Positions 16,098 through 25,392 of a stretch of 63,510 nt of DNA are shown here, piece by piece. This DNA comes from SAT2750 sp964476375 (GTDB lineage: Bacteria; Planctomycetota; Planctomycetia; Pirellulales; Pirellulaceae): NCBI GenBank assembly GCA_964476375.1, contig CAYYZW010000323.1, forward strand, positions 1-63,510. Reading direction: 5' to 3'. The notes under the pieces are model-generated. The model worked only from the letters and a program-made list of their open reading frames with translations, was not told the DNA's origin and did no database searches. The translations under genes and the position numbers were made by a program. Numbering within the stretch: position 1 is the first letter of the stretch; every line of letters begins with the position of its first letter.

Positions 16098-17054
16098 CTA
16101 GAAGTCCAGAAAGACCTTCAGGGCGCCATCCTGTCGCTGGCTGAAGATGTCAAATGCCTCCTGGATGTCAGTCCAGGGCATGCGATGGGTGATCAGCGGG
16201 GAAACATCAACGCGGCCCTCTGCAATCCACTGCATGGCCAGCGGAAAGTCCTTTTTGAAATCAGGGCCCACGCTGGTCACGATGGAGAGGTTCTTCCAGA
16301 AGACCCGGTAGATATTGAAGTTGTCGATCGACTGCGGTGGCACACCAAAGAAAAGGATATTCCCAAAGGGCCTGCAGAGTTCGGCACAGAGGTTCAGCAC
16401 CTGTTCCCGGTGCCCCACAGCTTCCACGACCAGGTCCGCTCCTTCCCCGCCGGTGAGATCCTCCACCGCCTTGACCGGATCCTGCTGACTGCTGTTGACC
16501 GTCTCTGTCGCCCCGGTCAGGGGACTGACTTCAAGCCTGTCACCGATCTGGTCCACGGCGATAATCTGGCGTGCCCCGAGTTGCTGGAGAGCAAGATTGA
16601 ACAACTGGCCCATGGGGCCCTGCCCAACCACGACCACACTCTGGTCAATCAGGTTGGGCAGCTTGCGGAGAGCAAACAGGACAGTCCCCAGCGGCTGGGC
16701 CAGCAGGGCCTGGTCCACCGGTGGCCGGGGATCAACCAGGATTGCCTGCCGCTCGGTCACCCGGAACCTCTCACTGAGCCCCTGTTGCCCGTCGGGAACA
16801 CAGAGCACATGGTCCCCGACCTGGAAAAGGTCGCCATTGGTATCCACAACGCGACCGATCATTTCATGCAGAGAATGTCCGATCTCGGGCGGGTATTCCG
16901 CATAATCTCCCTCGAAATAGAGCAGGTCCGATCCACATAGGCATCCCAGCTCAGGTTGAAAGATGATCTCGCCCGGGCTCGCCGGATCGAGAACCGGTTC
17001 TTCCGTATCGGTGAGCCGGATTTTCCGCGACTCGTAAATATCACCTGCCAGCAT
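16098..17054 (-). CDS. Zinc-type alcohol dehydrogenase-like (MDR) oxidoreductase
   Basis: This is a medium-chain dehydrogenase/reductase of 318 aa. The N-terminal GroES-like half has the catalytic zinc region LGCLCGSDLLYFEGDY (Cys40) and GHSLHEMIG (His60). The NAD(P) half has VVVVGQGPMGQLFNLALQQL. The four-cysteine structural zinc loop of classical ADHs is absent. I start at ATG 17054 (MLAGDIYESRK), preceded by GGAG about 10 nt upstream; an earlier in-frame Met at 17096 would add a Lys/Arg-rich stretch. The substrate is not evident. It is next to, and in the same direction as, an SMP-30 family gene, which suggests sugar or polyol oxidation. Confidence 0.9.
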   Translation of the reverse strand: MLAGDIYESRKIRLTDTEEPVLDPASPGEIIFQPELGCLCGSDLLYFEGDYAEYPPEIGHSLHEMIGRVVDTNGDLFQVGDHVLCVPDGQQGLSERFRVTERQAILVDPRPPVDQALLAQPLGTVLFALRKLPNLIDQSVVVVGQGPMGQLFNLALQQLGARQIIAVDQIGDRLEVSPLTGATETVNSSQQDPVKAVEDLTGGEGADLVVEAVGHREQVLNLCAELCRPFGNILFFGVPPQSIDNFNIYRVFWKNLSIVTSVGPDFKKDFPLAMQWIAEGRVDVSPLITHRMPWTDIQEAFDIFSQRQDGALKVFLDF

Positions 17055-17099
17055 GTTTTTTTTCTCCTGCCTTCTGCCCTCCCTTCGGAGGTTCACACT

Positions 17100-18029
17100 T
17101 TATTTCCGCCACCTCTGCCAGGCAAGTCCTGGCCGGTCGACCCGGAACTTCACCAGACGCTGGTGCTCCACCTCGGTCACATAGACGGTGCAGCCGTCGG
17201 GGCCTCCAAAGCAGAGGTTCGTGGGACTTTTCCCCAGCACATCGATCTCTGCCAGGATTTTCCCGTCCGCCTGCATTTTTACCACGGTTCCCTTACCGTG
17301 CCGAGTGATGAAGAGGTTTCCATCCACATCACACCGCATGCCGTCAAAGCCATGGTCCGGGAACTGGCGGACCAGTCTTTTCATGCCCAGCGCACCATCG
17401 TCCAGGATTGGAAAGGCCCAGACATTCTTCTGCACGCTCTCGTTCACGTAAAGGGTCTTGTCGTCGGGGCTGACCTCGACCCCGTTGGTCGTCCCCAGGT
17501 CCTTGGCCAGGAGCGTTGTCGTTCCATCCCGATCGATGCGCCAGAGCTGTCCGGTCCCATTCCCCCAGTTGGGATCACTGGCGTAGAGAACTCCGTTACT
17601 GTCGATGGCCAGGTCATTGGGCTGGTTCATTTTCTCGTCATGAGCAAACACGCGAACCGTACGCTTTCGTGGGTCGATCTGCAGCACGTTATGTTTCGGG
17701 TAGTCTGCCACGTACATCATGCCGTCCGGTCCAAAGCGGATGCCGTTGCCAATGCTCCCGGCCGGCAGGTCAACAAACACGCTGGCCTGGCCATTGGGAC
17801 GGACACGACCAATCGTCCCCTGCTTCTGGAAATTCACCGCGTAGACAAAACCTCGCCGGTCACAGGCCGGGCCTTCAATACCGGTGGTAAAGAGCTTGTC
17901 CGCCGTACAGGGAATGGCAATCGAGGGAAGCGAGTGGTCTTTTTTCAGGGATCGCACCGGCGGCTCCTCCGCCAGGCCATGGACGGGGAACAGCAGGGCA
18001 ATTACCAGCAGGGAACAATGTCGCATCAT
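17100..18029 (-). CDS. Secreted SMP-30/gluconolactonase/LRE-like protein
   Basis: This 309-aa beta-propeller protein has a cleavable signal peptide (MRHCSLLVIALLFPVHGLAE). Family features include IEGPACDRRGFVYAVNF, IGNGIRFGPDGMMYVADY, MNQPNDLAIDSNGVLYASD, TTNGVEVSPDDKTLYVNES and the C-terminal PTNLCFGGPDGCTVYVTE. The conserved Glu, Asn and Asp residues of the calcium-dependent lactonase site are present. The likely role is hydrolysis of sugar lactones in the periplasm. It is 45 bp upstream of the MDR dehydrogenase and probably in one operon with it. Confidence 0.92.
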   Translation of the reverse strand: MMRHCSLLVIALLFPVHGLAEEPPVRSLKKDHSLPSIAIPCTADKLFTTGIEGPACDRRGFVYAVNFQKQGTIGRVRPNGQASVFVDLPAGSIGNGIRFGPDGMMYVADYPKHNVLQIDPRKRTVRVFAHDEKMNQPNDLAIDSNGVLYASDPNWGNGTGQLWRIDRDGTTTLLAKDLGTTNGVEVSPDDKTLYVNESVQKNVWAFPILDDGALGMKRLVRQFPDHGFDGMRCDVDGNLFITRHGKGTVVKMQADGKILAEIDVLGKSPTNLCFGGPDGCTVYVTEVEHQRLVKFRVDRPGLAWQRWRK

Positions 18030-18224
18030 GATCAGGATCCTTCTCCAGGGAGGGCAGGTGACGACCGCATGGCACTAGTCTATCGGGCTTTTCTGCCTCC
18101 GGGCAAGCAGCTCTCCCTGCGGGAGGCTTGCATGGCACCCGGGGATGCAGGAAAGTGTTACCAGCTTTGCCGCCCACATGAAACATGTCCACCCATAATA
18201 CTTCTTTTACCCGGAAGGTGCCTG

Positions 18225-19664
18225 ATGAACTGCATGCTGCCGATGACGATCCGGTCTCTCCTGCTGGTCCTGCTCCTGAGTTCCACGGCCCTCTCACAAA
18301 AAGAGGCCCTCTACAAGTCCATTCACAAGCGAGACGCTGCCAGCTGGCGAGTGGCAATGGACATCTGGGAACTGGCCGAGCCGGGCTACCAGGAAACGAG
18401 GTCGGCGGCCCTTCTCTCCGGCATGCTGCAGGAGGCGGGATTCGAGATCCAGAAGCCGGTGGCCCAGATCCCGACAGCCTTCACCGCCACGGCCGGAAGC
18501 GGGAAGCCGGTAATCGGTATCCTGGGAGAATATGATGCCCTGCCAGGTCTCGCCCAGCAAGCGACACCCCAGCGGGACCCCCGGCCGGGCAACGGCTATG
18601 GGCACGGTTGCGGACACCACCTTTTTGGGGTCGCATCGGCGTCAGCGGCGATCGCGATCGCCGAGCAGATCCGCGAGGGCCAGATTGCGGGGACGGTCCG
18701 CTTTTACGGCTGCCCGGCCGAGGAGGGAGGCAGTGCCAAGGTCTTCATGGTCCAGGCGGGCCTGTTCGAGGACTGTGACGTGGTCCTTCACTGGCACCCG
18801 GGAAGCACCAACTCGGCAGGAGACCGTTCCACGCTGGCACGGATCGCCGTGAAATTCCGTTTCCACGGAACCAGTGCCCATGCCGCCGGAGCACCAGAGC
18901 AGGGCCGCTCGGCCCTGGATGCGGTTGCACTGACCAACCATGCTGCCGAGCTTCTTCGCGAACACACACCGGACAGGACACGCATCCATCACGTGATCAC
19001 TTACGGGGGCGATGCACCGAACGTCGTTCCTAATTTCGCCGAGGTCTACTATTACATCCGACACCCCAGTTCGGACGTGGTTGCGGAACTTTATCCGCGG
19101 CTGGAACGGTGTGCCCAGGGGGCGGCCCTGGCCACCGAGACGCGACTGGAGATCCATCACCAGGGCGGCATCAAGGAAATTCTGCCGAACAACGTGCTCT
19201 CCCAGGTCAGCCTTGCCAACCTCAAGCAGCTCAACGACCTGGAATACTCCAGGGCGGACATTCGTTTTGCCACACGGCTGGGAGAATCCCTCCCCAGGCC
19301 ACAACCGCTGGATTCCATCCAGCAGGTGGTCAGCTTAAGCGGCGGGACAGGGATGGGCTCCACCGACGTGGGAGACGTCTCCTGGGTAGTTCCGACGGCA
19401 GGTTTCAGTACCGCCTGCTGGGTGCCGGGTACCCCCGGGCATAGCTGGCAGGCGGTCGCATGCGGGGCCCAGCCGATCGCCCGCAAGGGCATGAACCTGG
19501 CGGCCCGGGTACTCGCCGCCAACGCCTGGGATCTCTACACCCAGCCGGAACGGATCGCCGCCGCCCGGGAGGAACTTCAGCAGAAGCTGACGGGCCGGGC
19601 CTACCAGTCACTAATGCTGCCCGGGCAGAAGCCACCACTGGACTATCGAAATGCTCCACGTTAG
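18225..19664 (+). CDS. Secreted M20 family amidohydrolase/peptidase (AbgB-like)
   Basis: This 479-aa zinc amidohydrolase of the M20D/aminobenzoyl-glutamate hydrolase type starts at ATG 18225, with GGAAGG about 7 nt upstream, and has a signal peptide (MTIRSLLLVLLLSSTALSQ). Metal-site motifs are ILGEYDALPGL (99-109), GYGHGCGHHLFG (His127, His131, His132) and GCPAEEGGS (Glu166, Glu167). The dimerisation domain begins near FRFHGTSAHAAGAPEQGRSA. The open frame extends some 1.2 kb further 5', but that part is antisense to the two minus-strand genes and is not coding. The natural substrate is unknown. Confidence 0.93.
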   Translation: MNCMLPMTIRSLLLVLLLSSTALSQKEALYKSIHKRDAASWRVAMDIWELAEPGYQETRSAALLSGMLQEAGFEIQKPVAQIPTAFTATAGSGKPVIGILGEYDALPGLAQQATPQRDPRPGNGYGHGCGHHLFGVASASAAIAIAEQIREGQIAGTVRFYGCPAEEGGSAKVFMVQAGLFEDCDVVLHWHPGSTNSAGDRSTLARIAVKFRFHGTSAHAAGAPEQGRSALDAVALTNHAAELLREHTPDRTRIHHVITYGGDAPNVVPNFAEVYYYIRHPSSDVVAELYPRLERCAQGAALATETRLEIHHQGGIKEILPNNVLSQVSLANLKQLNDLEYSRADIRFATRLGESLPRPQPLDSIQQVVSLSGGTGMGSTDVGDVSWVVPTAGFSTACWVPGTPGHSWQAVACGAQPIARKGMNLAARVLAANAWDLYTQPERIAAAREELQQKLTGRAYQSLMLPGQKPPLDYRNAPR

Positions 19665-19666
19665 AA

Positions 19667-19719
19667 AATTCCTCGACAATCTTCTCTTGCCATGATTGAC
19701 GGAACGAACCCGAGGAATT
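19667..19719. repeat. 9-bp inverted repeat upstream of the LysR gene
   Basis: AATTCCTCG (19667-19675) and CGAGGAATT (19711-19719) are exact inverted copies with a 35-bp spacer, in the 126-bp gap between the amidohydrolase and the LysR-type gene. The first arm lies 2 bp past the amidohydrolase stop codon. It could be a long-loop terminator hairpin or a two-site operator. Confidence 0.4.
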
Positions 19720-19790
19720 AACTTAGCATCTCAATTACTAATGCAGGGCATCTGTTCTATTTGCTTTGTTAATCCTTTCTGGCGCCGTCC

Positions 19791-20756
19791 ATGCAGCTCA
19801 AATCGCTCAAAATATTCTGTGACATCGTGGGGCGCCGCAGCTTTTCACGCGCGGCAGACGAAAACGGTATCACCCAGTCAGGGGCCAGCCAGATCGTACA
19901 CCAGCTGGAGGCACGACTGGGGATCACACTGCTTGACCGTTCCAAGCGACCTTTCGATTTGACACCGGAAGGAAAGTTCTACTACGACGGCTGCCGTGAC
20001 CTGGTAAAGAGGCTCTCTTCCCTGGAGGAGGGTGTCCGGGCACTCCATGAAAAGGTCGAGGGCCATGTCCGCGTGGCCTCGATCTACTCGGTCGGGCTAA
20101 GTTACATGAAGCAGTTCATGCTGGACTTCCAGGAACGATATCCCCTGGCCAGTGTCCATATCGAATACCACCATCCGGCAGATATTTATGAACGCATCAA
20201 GAGCGGTGAAGTGGACATCGGGCTGCTCAGCTATCCTCGTAGCAGCCGTTCGCTGAACATTATCGACTGGCGCGAGGAGCCCATGGTGATGGTCTGCAGC
20301 CCAGACCACCCCCTGGCTTCCAGGTCGACAATCACGCTTGAGCAACTCGATCAGCAGGAGATGGTCGCTTTTTCCCATGGCCTGGCAATTCGCCGGATAC
20401 TGGACAAGCTGCTTTCCTCGCACGGCCTCGATGTCCCTGTAACAGTCGAGTTTGACAACATCGAAATGCTCAAGCGGGCCATCGAGATCAATTCCGGTTT
20501 TAGCCTGCTCCCGGAACCAACCATTCTTCGTGAACGTGACGCCGGAACGCTGCATACCGCATCGATCCGTGATATCACACTTGTCCGTCCACTGGCAATT
20601 ATCCACCGCCGTTCAGGGCACCTGGGAAGGACAGCCAGCCGTTTCGTTGACATGCTCCTGGAGGAAAACGCTTCCACCAACGGGAAGGCCACAGGACGGA
20701 ACGGGCACCACAGGACACGGTCTGGCAAGAAAACCCAGACCGGAAATAGAAAGTAA
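19791..20756 (+). CDS. LysR family transcriptional regulator, probably of gltBD
   Basis: This 321-aa protein is a LysR-type regulator. The N-terminal winged helix-turn-helix spans about 1-60 (LKIFCDIVGRRSFSRAADEN, GASQIVHQLEARLGITLLDR). A linker helix leads into a periplasmic-binding-protein-like effector domain (about 90-295) with VASIYSVGLSYMKQF, GEVDIGLLSYP and the second lobe AIEINSGFSLLPEPTI. The last 30 residues are basic and probably disordered. It is 9 bp upstream of gltB on the same strand, so it is likely co-transcribed with glutamate synthase and may regulate it. The co-inducer is unknown. Confidence 0.93.
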   Translation: MQLKSLKIFCDIVGRRSFSRAADENGITQSGASQIVHQLEARLGITLLDRSKRPFDLTPEGKFYYDGCRDLVKRLSSLEEGVRALHEKVEGHVRVASIYSVGLSYMKQFMLDFQERYPLASVHIEYHHPADIYERIKSGEVDIGLLSYPRSSRSLNIIDWREEPMVMVCSPDHPLASRSTITLEQLDQQEMVAFSHGLAIRRILDKLLSSHGLDVPVTVEFDNIEMLKRAIEINSGFSLLPEPTILRERDAGTLHTASIRDITLVRPLAIIHRRSGHLGRTASRFVDMLLEENASTNGKATGRNGHHRTRSGKKTQTGNRK

Positions 20757-20765
20757 ACAGCGCCG

Positions 20766-23700
20766 ATGCAATCCAACAAACAAGAAACCCGACAGATGCC
20801 AACCCCTTACACCGGGCCACCGGGAAAGCATGGGTTGTACGACCCTGCCAACGAGAAGGAGAGTTGTGGGGTCGGTTTCGTGGCTCACATCAAGGGGCAG
20901 CGTAGCCACCAGATTGTCCTGGACGCTTACGAGGTCCTGCTCGCAATGGATCACCGGGGCGCCTGCGGCTGCGAACCGAATACTGGTGACGGGGCCGGCA
21001 TCTTGACAGCACTACCCCATGAGTTCCTGGCCCGCATAGCCGTTGAACAGCTTTCCAGCGAACTTCCCAGCCCTGGCCATTACGGGGCCGGCATTATCTT
21101 CCTGCCAACCATCGAAGAGGAACGCGTCTATTGCAAACAGGCAATCGAAACGATTGTTCGTGAACAGGGGCAGCGCGTCCTCGGCTGGCGACAGGTTCCC
21201 ACCTCACCAGATGAAGCCGACATCGGGCCGGCCGCGAGGGATGCCGAGCCGGTGATGGAACAGTTGATGATCGCCGGGGCCGACGGATGTCATGGGGACG
21301 ACCTGGAACGGCAACTTTATATCATCCGCAAACGGGCAAGCCACCTGTTGCGATCTGGAAGCTCACTTCGGCAGGCAAAGCTGTTCTACATCTGCAGCCT
21401 TTCCACCAGGATTATGATCTACAAGGGGATGCTCACGACCTCGCAACTTTTCCCCTATTTCCCAGACCTCGCCGAGCCGGATTACACGACCCACCTGGCA
21501 AAGGTCCACTCGCGGTTCTCCACCAATACTTTCCCAAGCTGGGACCGCGCCCAGCCAAACCGTTTCATGTCTCACAACGGGGAAATCAACACACTCCGCG
21601 GGAATATTAACTGGATGACCGCCCGCGAGGGAATGATGGCAAGCGATCTGTTCGGCGATCAGCTTTCCGAACTCTTCCCGATCATGGAACCGGACTGCTC
21701 GGACTCGGGAAACTTTGATAATGCCCTGGAATTCCTCTTGATGGCAGGCCGCTCACTCCAGGAAGCATTGATGATGATGATCCCGGAGGCATGGCAGAAG
21801 CACGAATCGATGCCCGAGAACAAGCGGGCGTTTTACGAGTACCACAGCTGCCTGATGGAACCCTGGGACGGTCCCGCCTCGCTCGCCTTCACCGACGGGA
21901 ACTATATCGGGGCGGTATTGGATCGGAACGGCCTGCGACCCAGCCGATACTACCTGACTCACGATGACCGGGTGATCATGGCCAGTGAAGTCGGCGTGCT
22001 GAAACTTGATCCGGCCAACATCAAGGAGAAGGGGCGGCTGCAACCGGGACGGATGTTCCTTGTCGATTTCCAGCAGGGTCGCCTGATCCCCGACGAGGAA
22101 CTCAAAGCCGAATTTTCCGCCCAGCGGCCTTACGGCGACTGGCTGCGAAACCAGCGAGTCCAGCTTGCGGACCTGCCTCCCAGCAGCCCGGGCGATTTTG
22201 ACCCTGCAACCCTGCTGGACCGCATGCAGGCCTTTGGATTCACTGCCGAGACACTCCGTTTCATGCTAATTCCCATGATTCAGCAGAAGCGTGATCCCGT
22301 GGGTTCGATGGGCAACGATGCGGCGATCGCCTGCCTGAGTGACAAGCCACGGCTGCTGTATGACTATTTCAAACAGCTTTTTGCCCAGGTGACCAATCCA
22401 GCGATCGACTCGATCCGTGAAGAAGTCATCATGTCGCTTGAATCTTATATCGGGCCGGAGGGGAACCTGCTCGAGACAGGTGAAAAGCAATGCCACCGCC
22501 TGCTCATCCCCCACCCGATCCTGACAAACCAGGAACTGGATGCGATCAAGAACATTGACTTGAAGGGCTGGCAGACGCGAACCATCGATATTACTTTTCC
22601 CCGCAGCCAGGGCGTTACGGGCATGCAGGCGGCCCTGGACCGTGTCTGCCAGGAAGCGGAGGATGCGATCGACCACGGTGACAGGCTGATCGTACTTAGC
22701 GACAGGGCGGTCTCGGCCGAACGTGTACCGGTCAGTACACTGCTGGCCTGCGGTGCGGTTCATCATCACCTGGTACGACAGGCCAAGCGGACCCAGATCG
22801 GGATCGTGCTGGAGACCGGGGAAGCCCGTGAAGTCCACCAGCACTGCCTGCTGGTCGGCTACGGCGCCGATGCCATCAACCCCTACCTGGCCTTCGAGGC
22901 CCTCTGGCAGGCTCGCCTGGACGGGCTGCTTGATTCCTCCGAGTTTGATGACCAGCAACTGGTGCTTGCCTACCGCAAGGCCGTGGCCAAGGGAATGCTC
23001 AAGGTGATGGCCAAGATGGGCATCTCCACGCTGCAAAGTTACAAGGGAGCCCAGATTTTTGAGGCCCTGGGGCTGAATGATGATGTCATCGACCGCTGCT
23101 TTTCTGGAACTGCCAGCCGCATCCAGGGGGTGAATTTCGATGTACTAGCTGAGGAGGCCATTCGTCGCCACAGGCTGGGCTACCCGGAGCGAGCAGAGGA
23201 CAAGGTCGGGTTACTCCCGAACCCCGGCGAGTTTCACTGGCGTGCGGAGGGGGAAAACCACATGTGGGATCCCCAGGCAATCTCCGACATTCAGATGGCG
23301 GCCCGGGACAATAACGAGGATGCCTACTGGCGGTTTTCCGAGCATGCCAACCACGATGCTCGAACCCGCTGCGCCCTGAAGGGTTTACTCCGCTTCAAGG
23401 AAGGGGGCAACGGTAGCCCGATCCCGATCGAGGAGGTGGAAGCAGCAAGCGAGATCGTCAAGCGTTTCTGCACGGGGGCCATGAGTTTCGGTTCCATTTC
23501 CAGTGAATCTCACGAGACGCTTGCCATCGCCATGAACCGGATGGGAGGCAAGAGCAATACTGGGGAGGGGGGAGAGGATCCGGCCCGCTTCCAGCCACTT
23601 CCCAACGGGGATTCCAGGCGTTCGGCGATCAAGCAGGTCGCCTCGGGCCGGTTCGGCGTGACCACCTGGTACCTGGCCAACGCGGACGAGATCCAGATCA

Positions 23701-25364
23701 AGATCTCCCAGGGGGCGAAGCCCGGCGAGGGGGGCGAGTTGCCCGGACGCAAGGTCGACCAGAACATCGCCCGCATCCGGTACTCCACCCCTGGTGTTGG
23801 CCTGATCAGCCCGCCACCGCATCATGATATTTACTCCATCGAGGACCTGGCCCAGCTGATCCATGATCTCAAGAACGCCAACCCATCAGCACGGATCAGC
23901 GTCAAACTTGTCTCGGAAGTGGGCGTTGGAACCATCGCTGCCGGGGTTGCCAAGGCCCATGCAGACCACATTCTTATCTCCGGGGATACCGGGGGGACAG
24001 GCGCCTCCCCCCTGACCAGCATCAAGCATGCCGGCCTGCCATGGGAACTGGGAATTGCCGAAACTCACCAGACCCTGGTTCTGAATGACCTGCGAAGCCG
24101 TACGGTGTTGCAGACGGACGGGGGTCTCAAGACGGGACGGGACGTCGTGATTGCAGCTCTTCTTGGTGCCGAGGAGATGGGTTTCTCCACCGCTCCGCTG
24201 ATCACGCTTGGCTGTATCATGATGCGCAAGTGTCATCTCAATACTTGTCCGGTGGGAATCGCCACACAGGATCCGGAGTTACGGGCCAAGTTCACCGGCA
24301 AGCCGGACCACGTGGTGAATTACCTGTTCATGGTCGCCGAGGAAGCCCGACAGATCATGGCCAGGCTCGGCTTCCGCACCGTCAATGAAATGATCGGACG
24401 ATCCGATTGCCTGGAAACGGAGGATGCGATCCGGCACTGGAAATCCGATGGCCTGGACCTGACCGCCATCCTCCAGCCAGCCCACAAGCCCCACGACGAG
24501 GTGGATGTTTACTGCACGATCAAGCAGGATCACGGGCTCGAGCATGCCCTGGACAACCAGCTCCTGGAACTGGCCCAGCCGGCAATTGAATCGGGCGACC
24601 TGGTCGAGCTGGACCTCCCCATCGTCAACACCAATCGAACAGTCGGAACGATCCTCAGCCATCACCTGGTCAAAAAACACGGGGCAGACGGACTCCCGGA
24701 TAACAGCATCCAGATCCGATTCACCGGCTCGGCCGGCCAGAGTTTTGGAGCCTTCCTGGCCCATGGAATCAGCATGCAGCTGGAAGGGGATGCCAACGAC
24801 TATGTCGGCAAGGGCCTCTCGGGGGGCCGTATCGTTATTTACCCGCCTGGCAACAGCAGCTTTGCCGCCGAGGACAATATTATTGTTGGAAATGTAGTCC
24901 TTTACGGGGCAACGTCCGGTGAGGCCTATTTCCGAGGACGTGCGGCAGAGAGATTCTGTGTCCGCAATAGTGGTGCCCGGGCGGTAATCGAGGGCGTTGG
25001 CGATCACGGATGTGAATACATGACCGGAGGGCGAGCGGTAGTCCTCGGGCCGACCGGGCGCAATTTCGCTGCCGGCATGTCCGGTGGCATCGCCTACATC
25101 TGGGATCGCATCGGCGATTTCAACTTGAACTGTAATCTCGGCATGGTCCAACTGGAAACGGTCCAGGAGGAGCAGGACGTGGCAGAACTCCAGGAGATGA
25201 TCCAGAAGCACCTGGAATATACCGGCTCCGTGGTCGCCGAGCAGATACTGGAACAGTGGCCCAAAGCACTCGGTGAATTCGTCAAGGTGATGCCGATTGA
25301 TTACAAGCGGGTACTGCAACAGCAGCGGCAGGAAGCAGAACAGAACGTGGAAACAACTGATTGA
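20766..25364 (+). CDS. gltB: Glutamate synthase, large (alpha) subunit
   Basis: GltB transfers the amide nitrogen of glutamine to 2-oxoglutarate to give two glutamates. At 1532 aa it is full length. The N-terminal class-II glutaminase domain begins at Cys34 (KESCGVGFVAHIKG), implying removal of a 33-residue propeptide. The FMN synthase domain is around residues 830-1230 (FGSISSESHETLAIAMNRMG, GDTGGTGASPLTSIKHAGLP). The 3Fe-4S ligands are Cys1150, Cys1156 and Cys1161 in CIMMRKCHLNTCPVG. The C-terminal beta-helix domain has the Gly-rich repeats. The gene for the small subunit follows after 28 bp. Confidence 0.98.
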   Translation: MQSNKQETRQMPTPYTGPPGKHGLYDPANEKESCGVGFVAHIKGQRSHQIVLDAYEVLLAMDHRGACGCEPNTGDGAGILTALPHEFLARIAVEQLSSELPSPGHYGAGIIFLPTIEEERVYCKQAIETIVREQGQRVLGWRQVPTSPDEADIGPAARDAEPVMEQLMIAGADGCHGDDLERQLYIIRKRASHLLRSGSSLRQAKLFYICSLSTRIMIYKGMLTTSQLFPYFPDLAEPDYTTHLAKVHSRFSTNTFPSWDRAQPNRFMSHNGEINTLRGNINWMTAREGMMASDLFGDQLSELFPIMEPDCSDSGNFDNALEFLLMAGRSLQEALMMMIPEAWQKHESMPENKRAFYEYHSCLMEPWDGPASLAFTDGNYIGAVLDRNGLRPSRYYLTHDDRVIMASEVGVLKLDPANIKEKGRLQPGRMFLVDFQQGRLIPDEELKAEFSAQRPYGDWLRNQRVQLADLPPSSPGDFDPATLLDRMQAFGFTAETLRFMLIPMIQQKRDPVGSMGNDAAIACLSDKPRLLYDYFKQLFAQVTNPAIDSIREEVIMSLESYIGPEGNLLETGEKQCHRLLIPHPILTNQELDAIKNIDLKGWQTRTIDITFPRSQGVTGMQAALDRVCQEAEDAIDHGDRLIVLSDRAVSAERVPVSTLLACGAVHHHLVRQAKRTQIGIVLETGEAREVHQHCLLVGYGADAINPYLAFEALWQARLDGLLDSSEFDDQQLVLAYRKAVAKGMLKVMAKMGISTLQSYKGAQIFEALGLNDDVIDRCFSGTASRIQGVNFDVLAEEAIRRHRLGYPERAEDKVGLLPNPGEFHWRAEGENHMWDPQAISDIQMAARDNNEDAYWRFSEHANHDARTRCALKGLLRFKEGGNGSPIPIEEVEAASEIVKRFCTGAMSFGSISSESHETLAIAMNRMGGKSNTGEGGEDPARFQPLPNGDSRRSAIKQVASGRFGVTTWYLANADEIQIKISQGAKPGEGGELPGRKVDQNIARIRYSTPGVGLISPPPHHDIYSIEDLAQLIHDLKNANPSARISVKLVSEVGVGTIAAGVAKAHADHILISGDTGGTGASPLTSIKHAGLPWELGIAETHQTLVLNDLRSRTVLQTDGGLKTGRDVVIAALLGAEEMGFSTAPLITLGCIMMRKCHLNTCPVGIATQDPELRAKFTGKPDHVVNYLFMVAEEARQIMARLGFRTVNEMIGRSDCLETEDAIRHWKSDGLDLTAILQPAHKPHDEVDVYCTIKQDHGLEHALDNQLLELAQPAIESGDLVELDLPIVNTNRTVGTILSHHLVKKHGADGLPDNSIQIRFTGSAGQSFGAFLAHGISMQLEGDANDYVGKGLSGGRIVIYPPGNSSFAAEDNIIVGNVVLYGATSGEAYFRGRAAERFCVRNSGARAVIEGVGDHGCEYMTGGRAVVLGPTGRNFAAGMSGGIAYIWDRIGDFNLNCNLGMVQLETVQEEQDVAELQEMIQKHLEYTGSVVAEQILEQWPKALGEFVKVMPIDYKRVLQQQRQEAEQNVETTD

Positions 25365-25392
25365 TCGGTTCTTTGAAAGCAAGCAGGGCGAC

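Noticed and set aside
16956..18224. 5' extension giving a 902-aa open frame for the M20 amidohydrolase
   Set aside because: The extension is antisense to the MDR dehydrogenase start and the whole SMP-30 gene; the real start at 18225 has a ribosome site and signal peptide.
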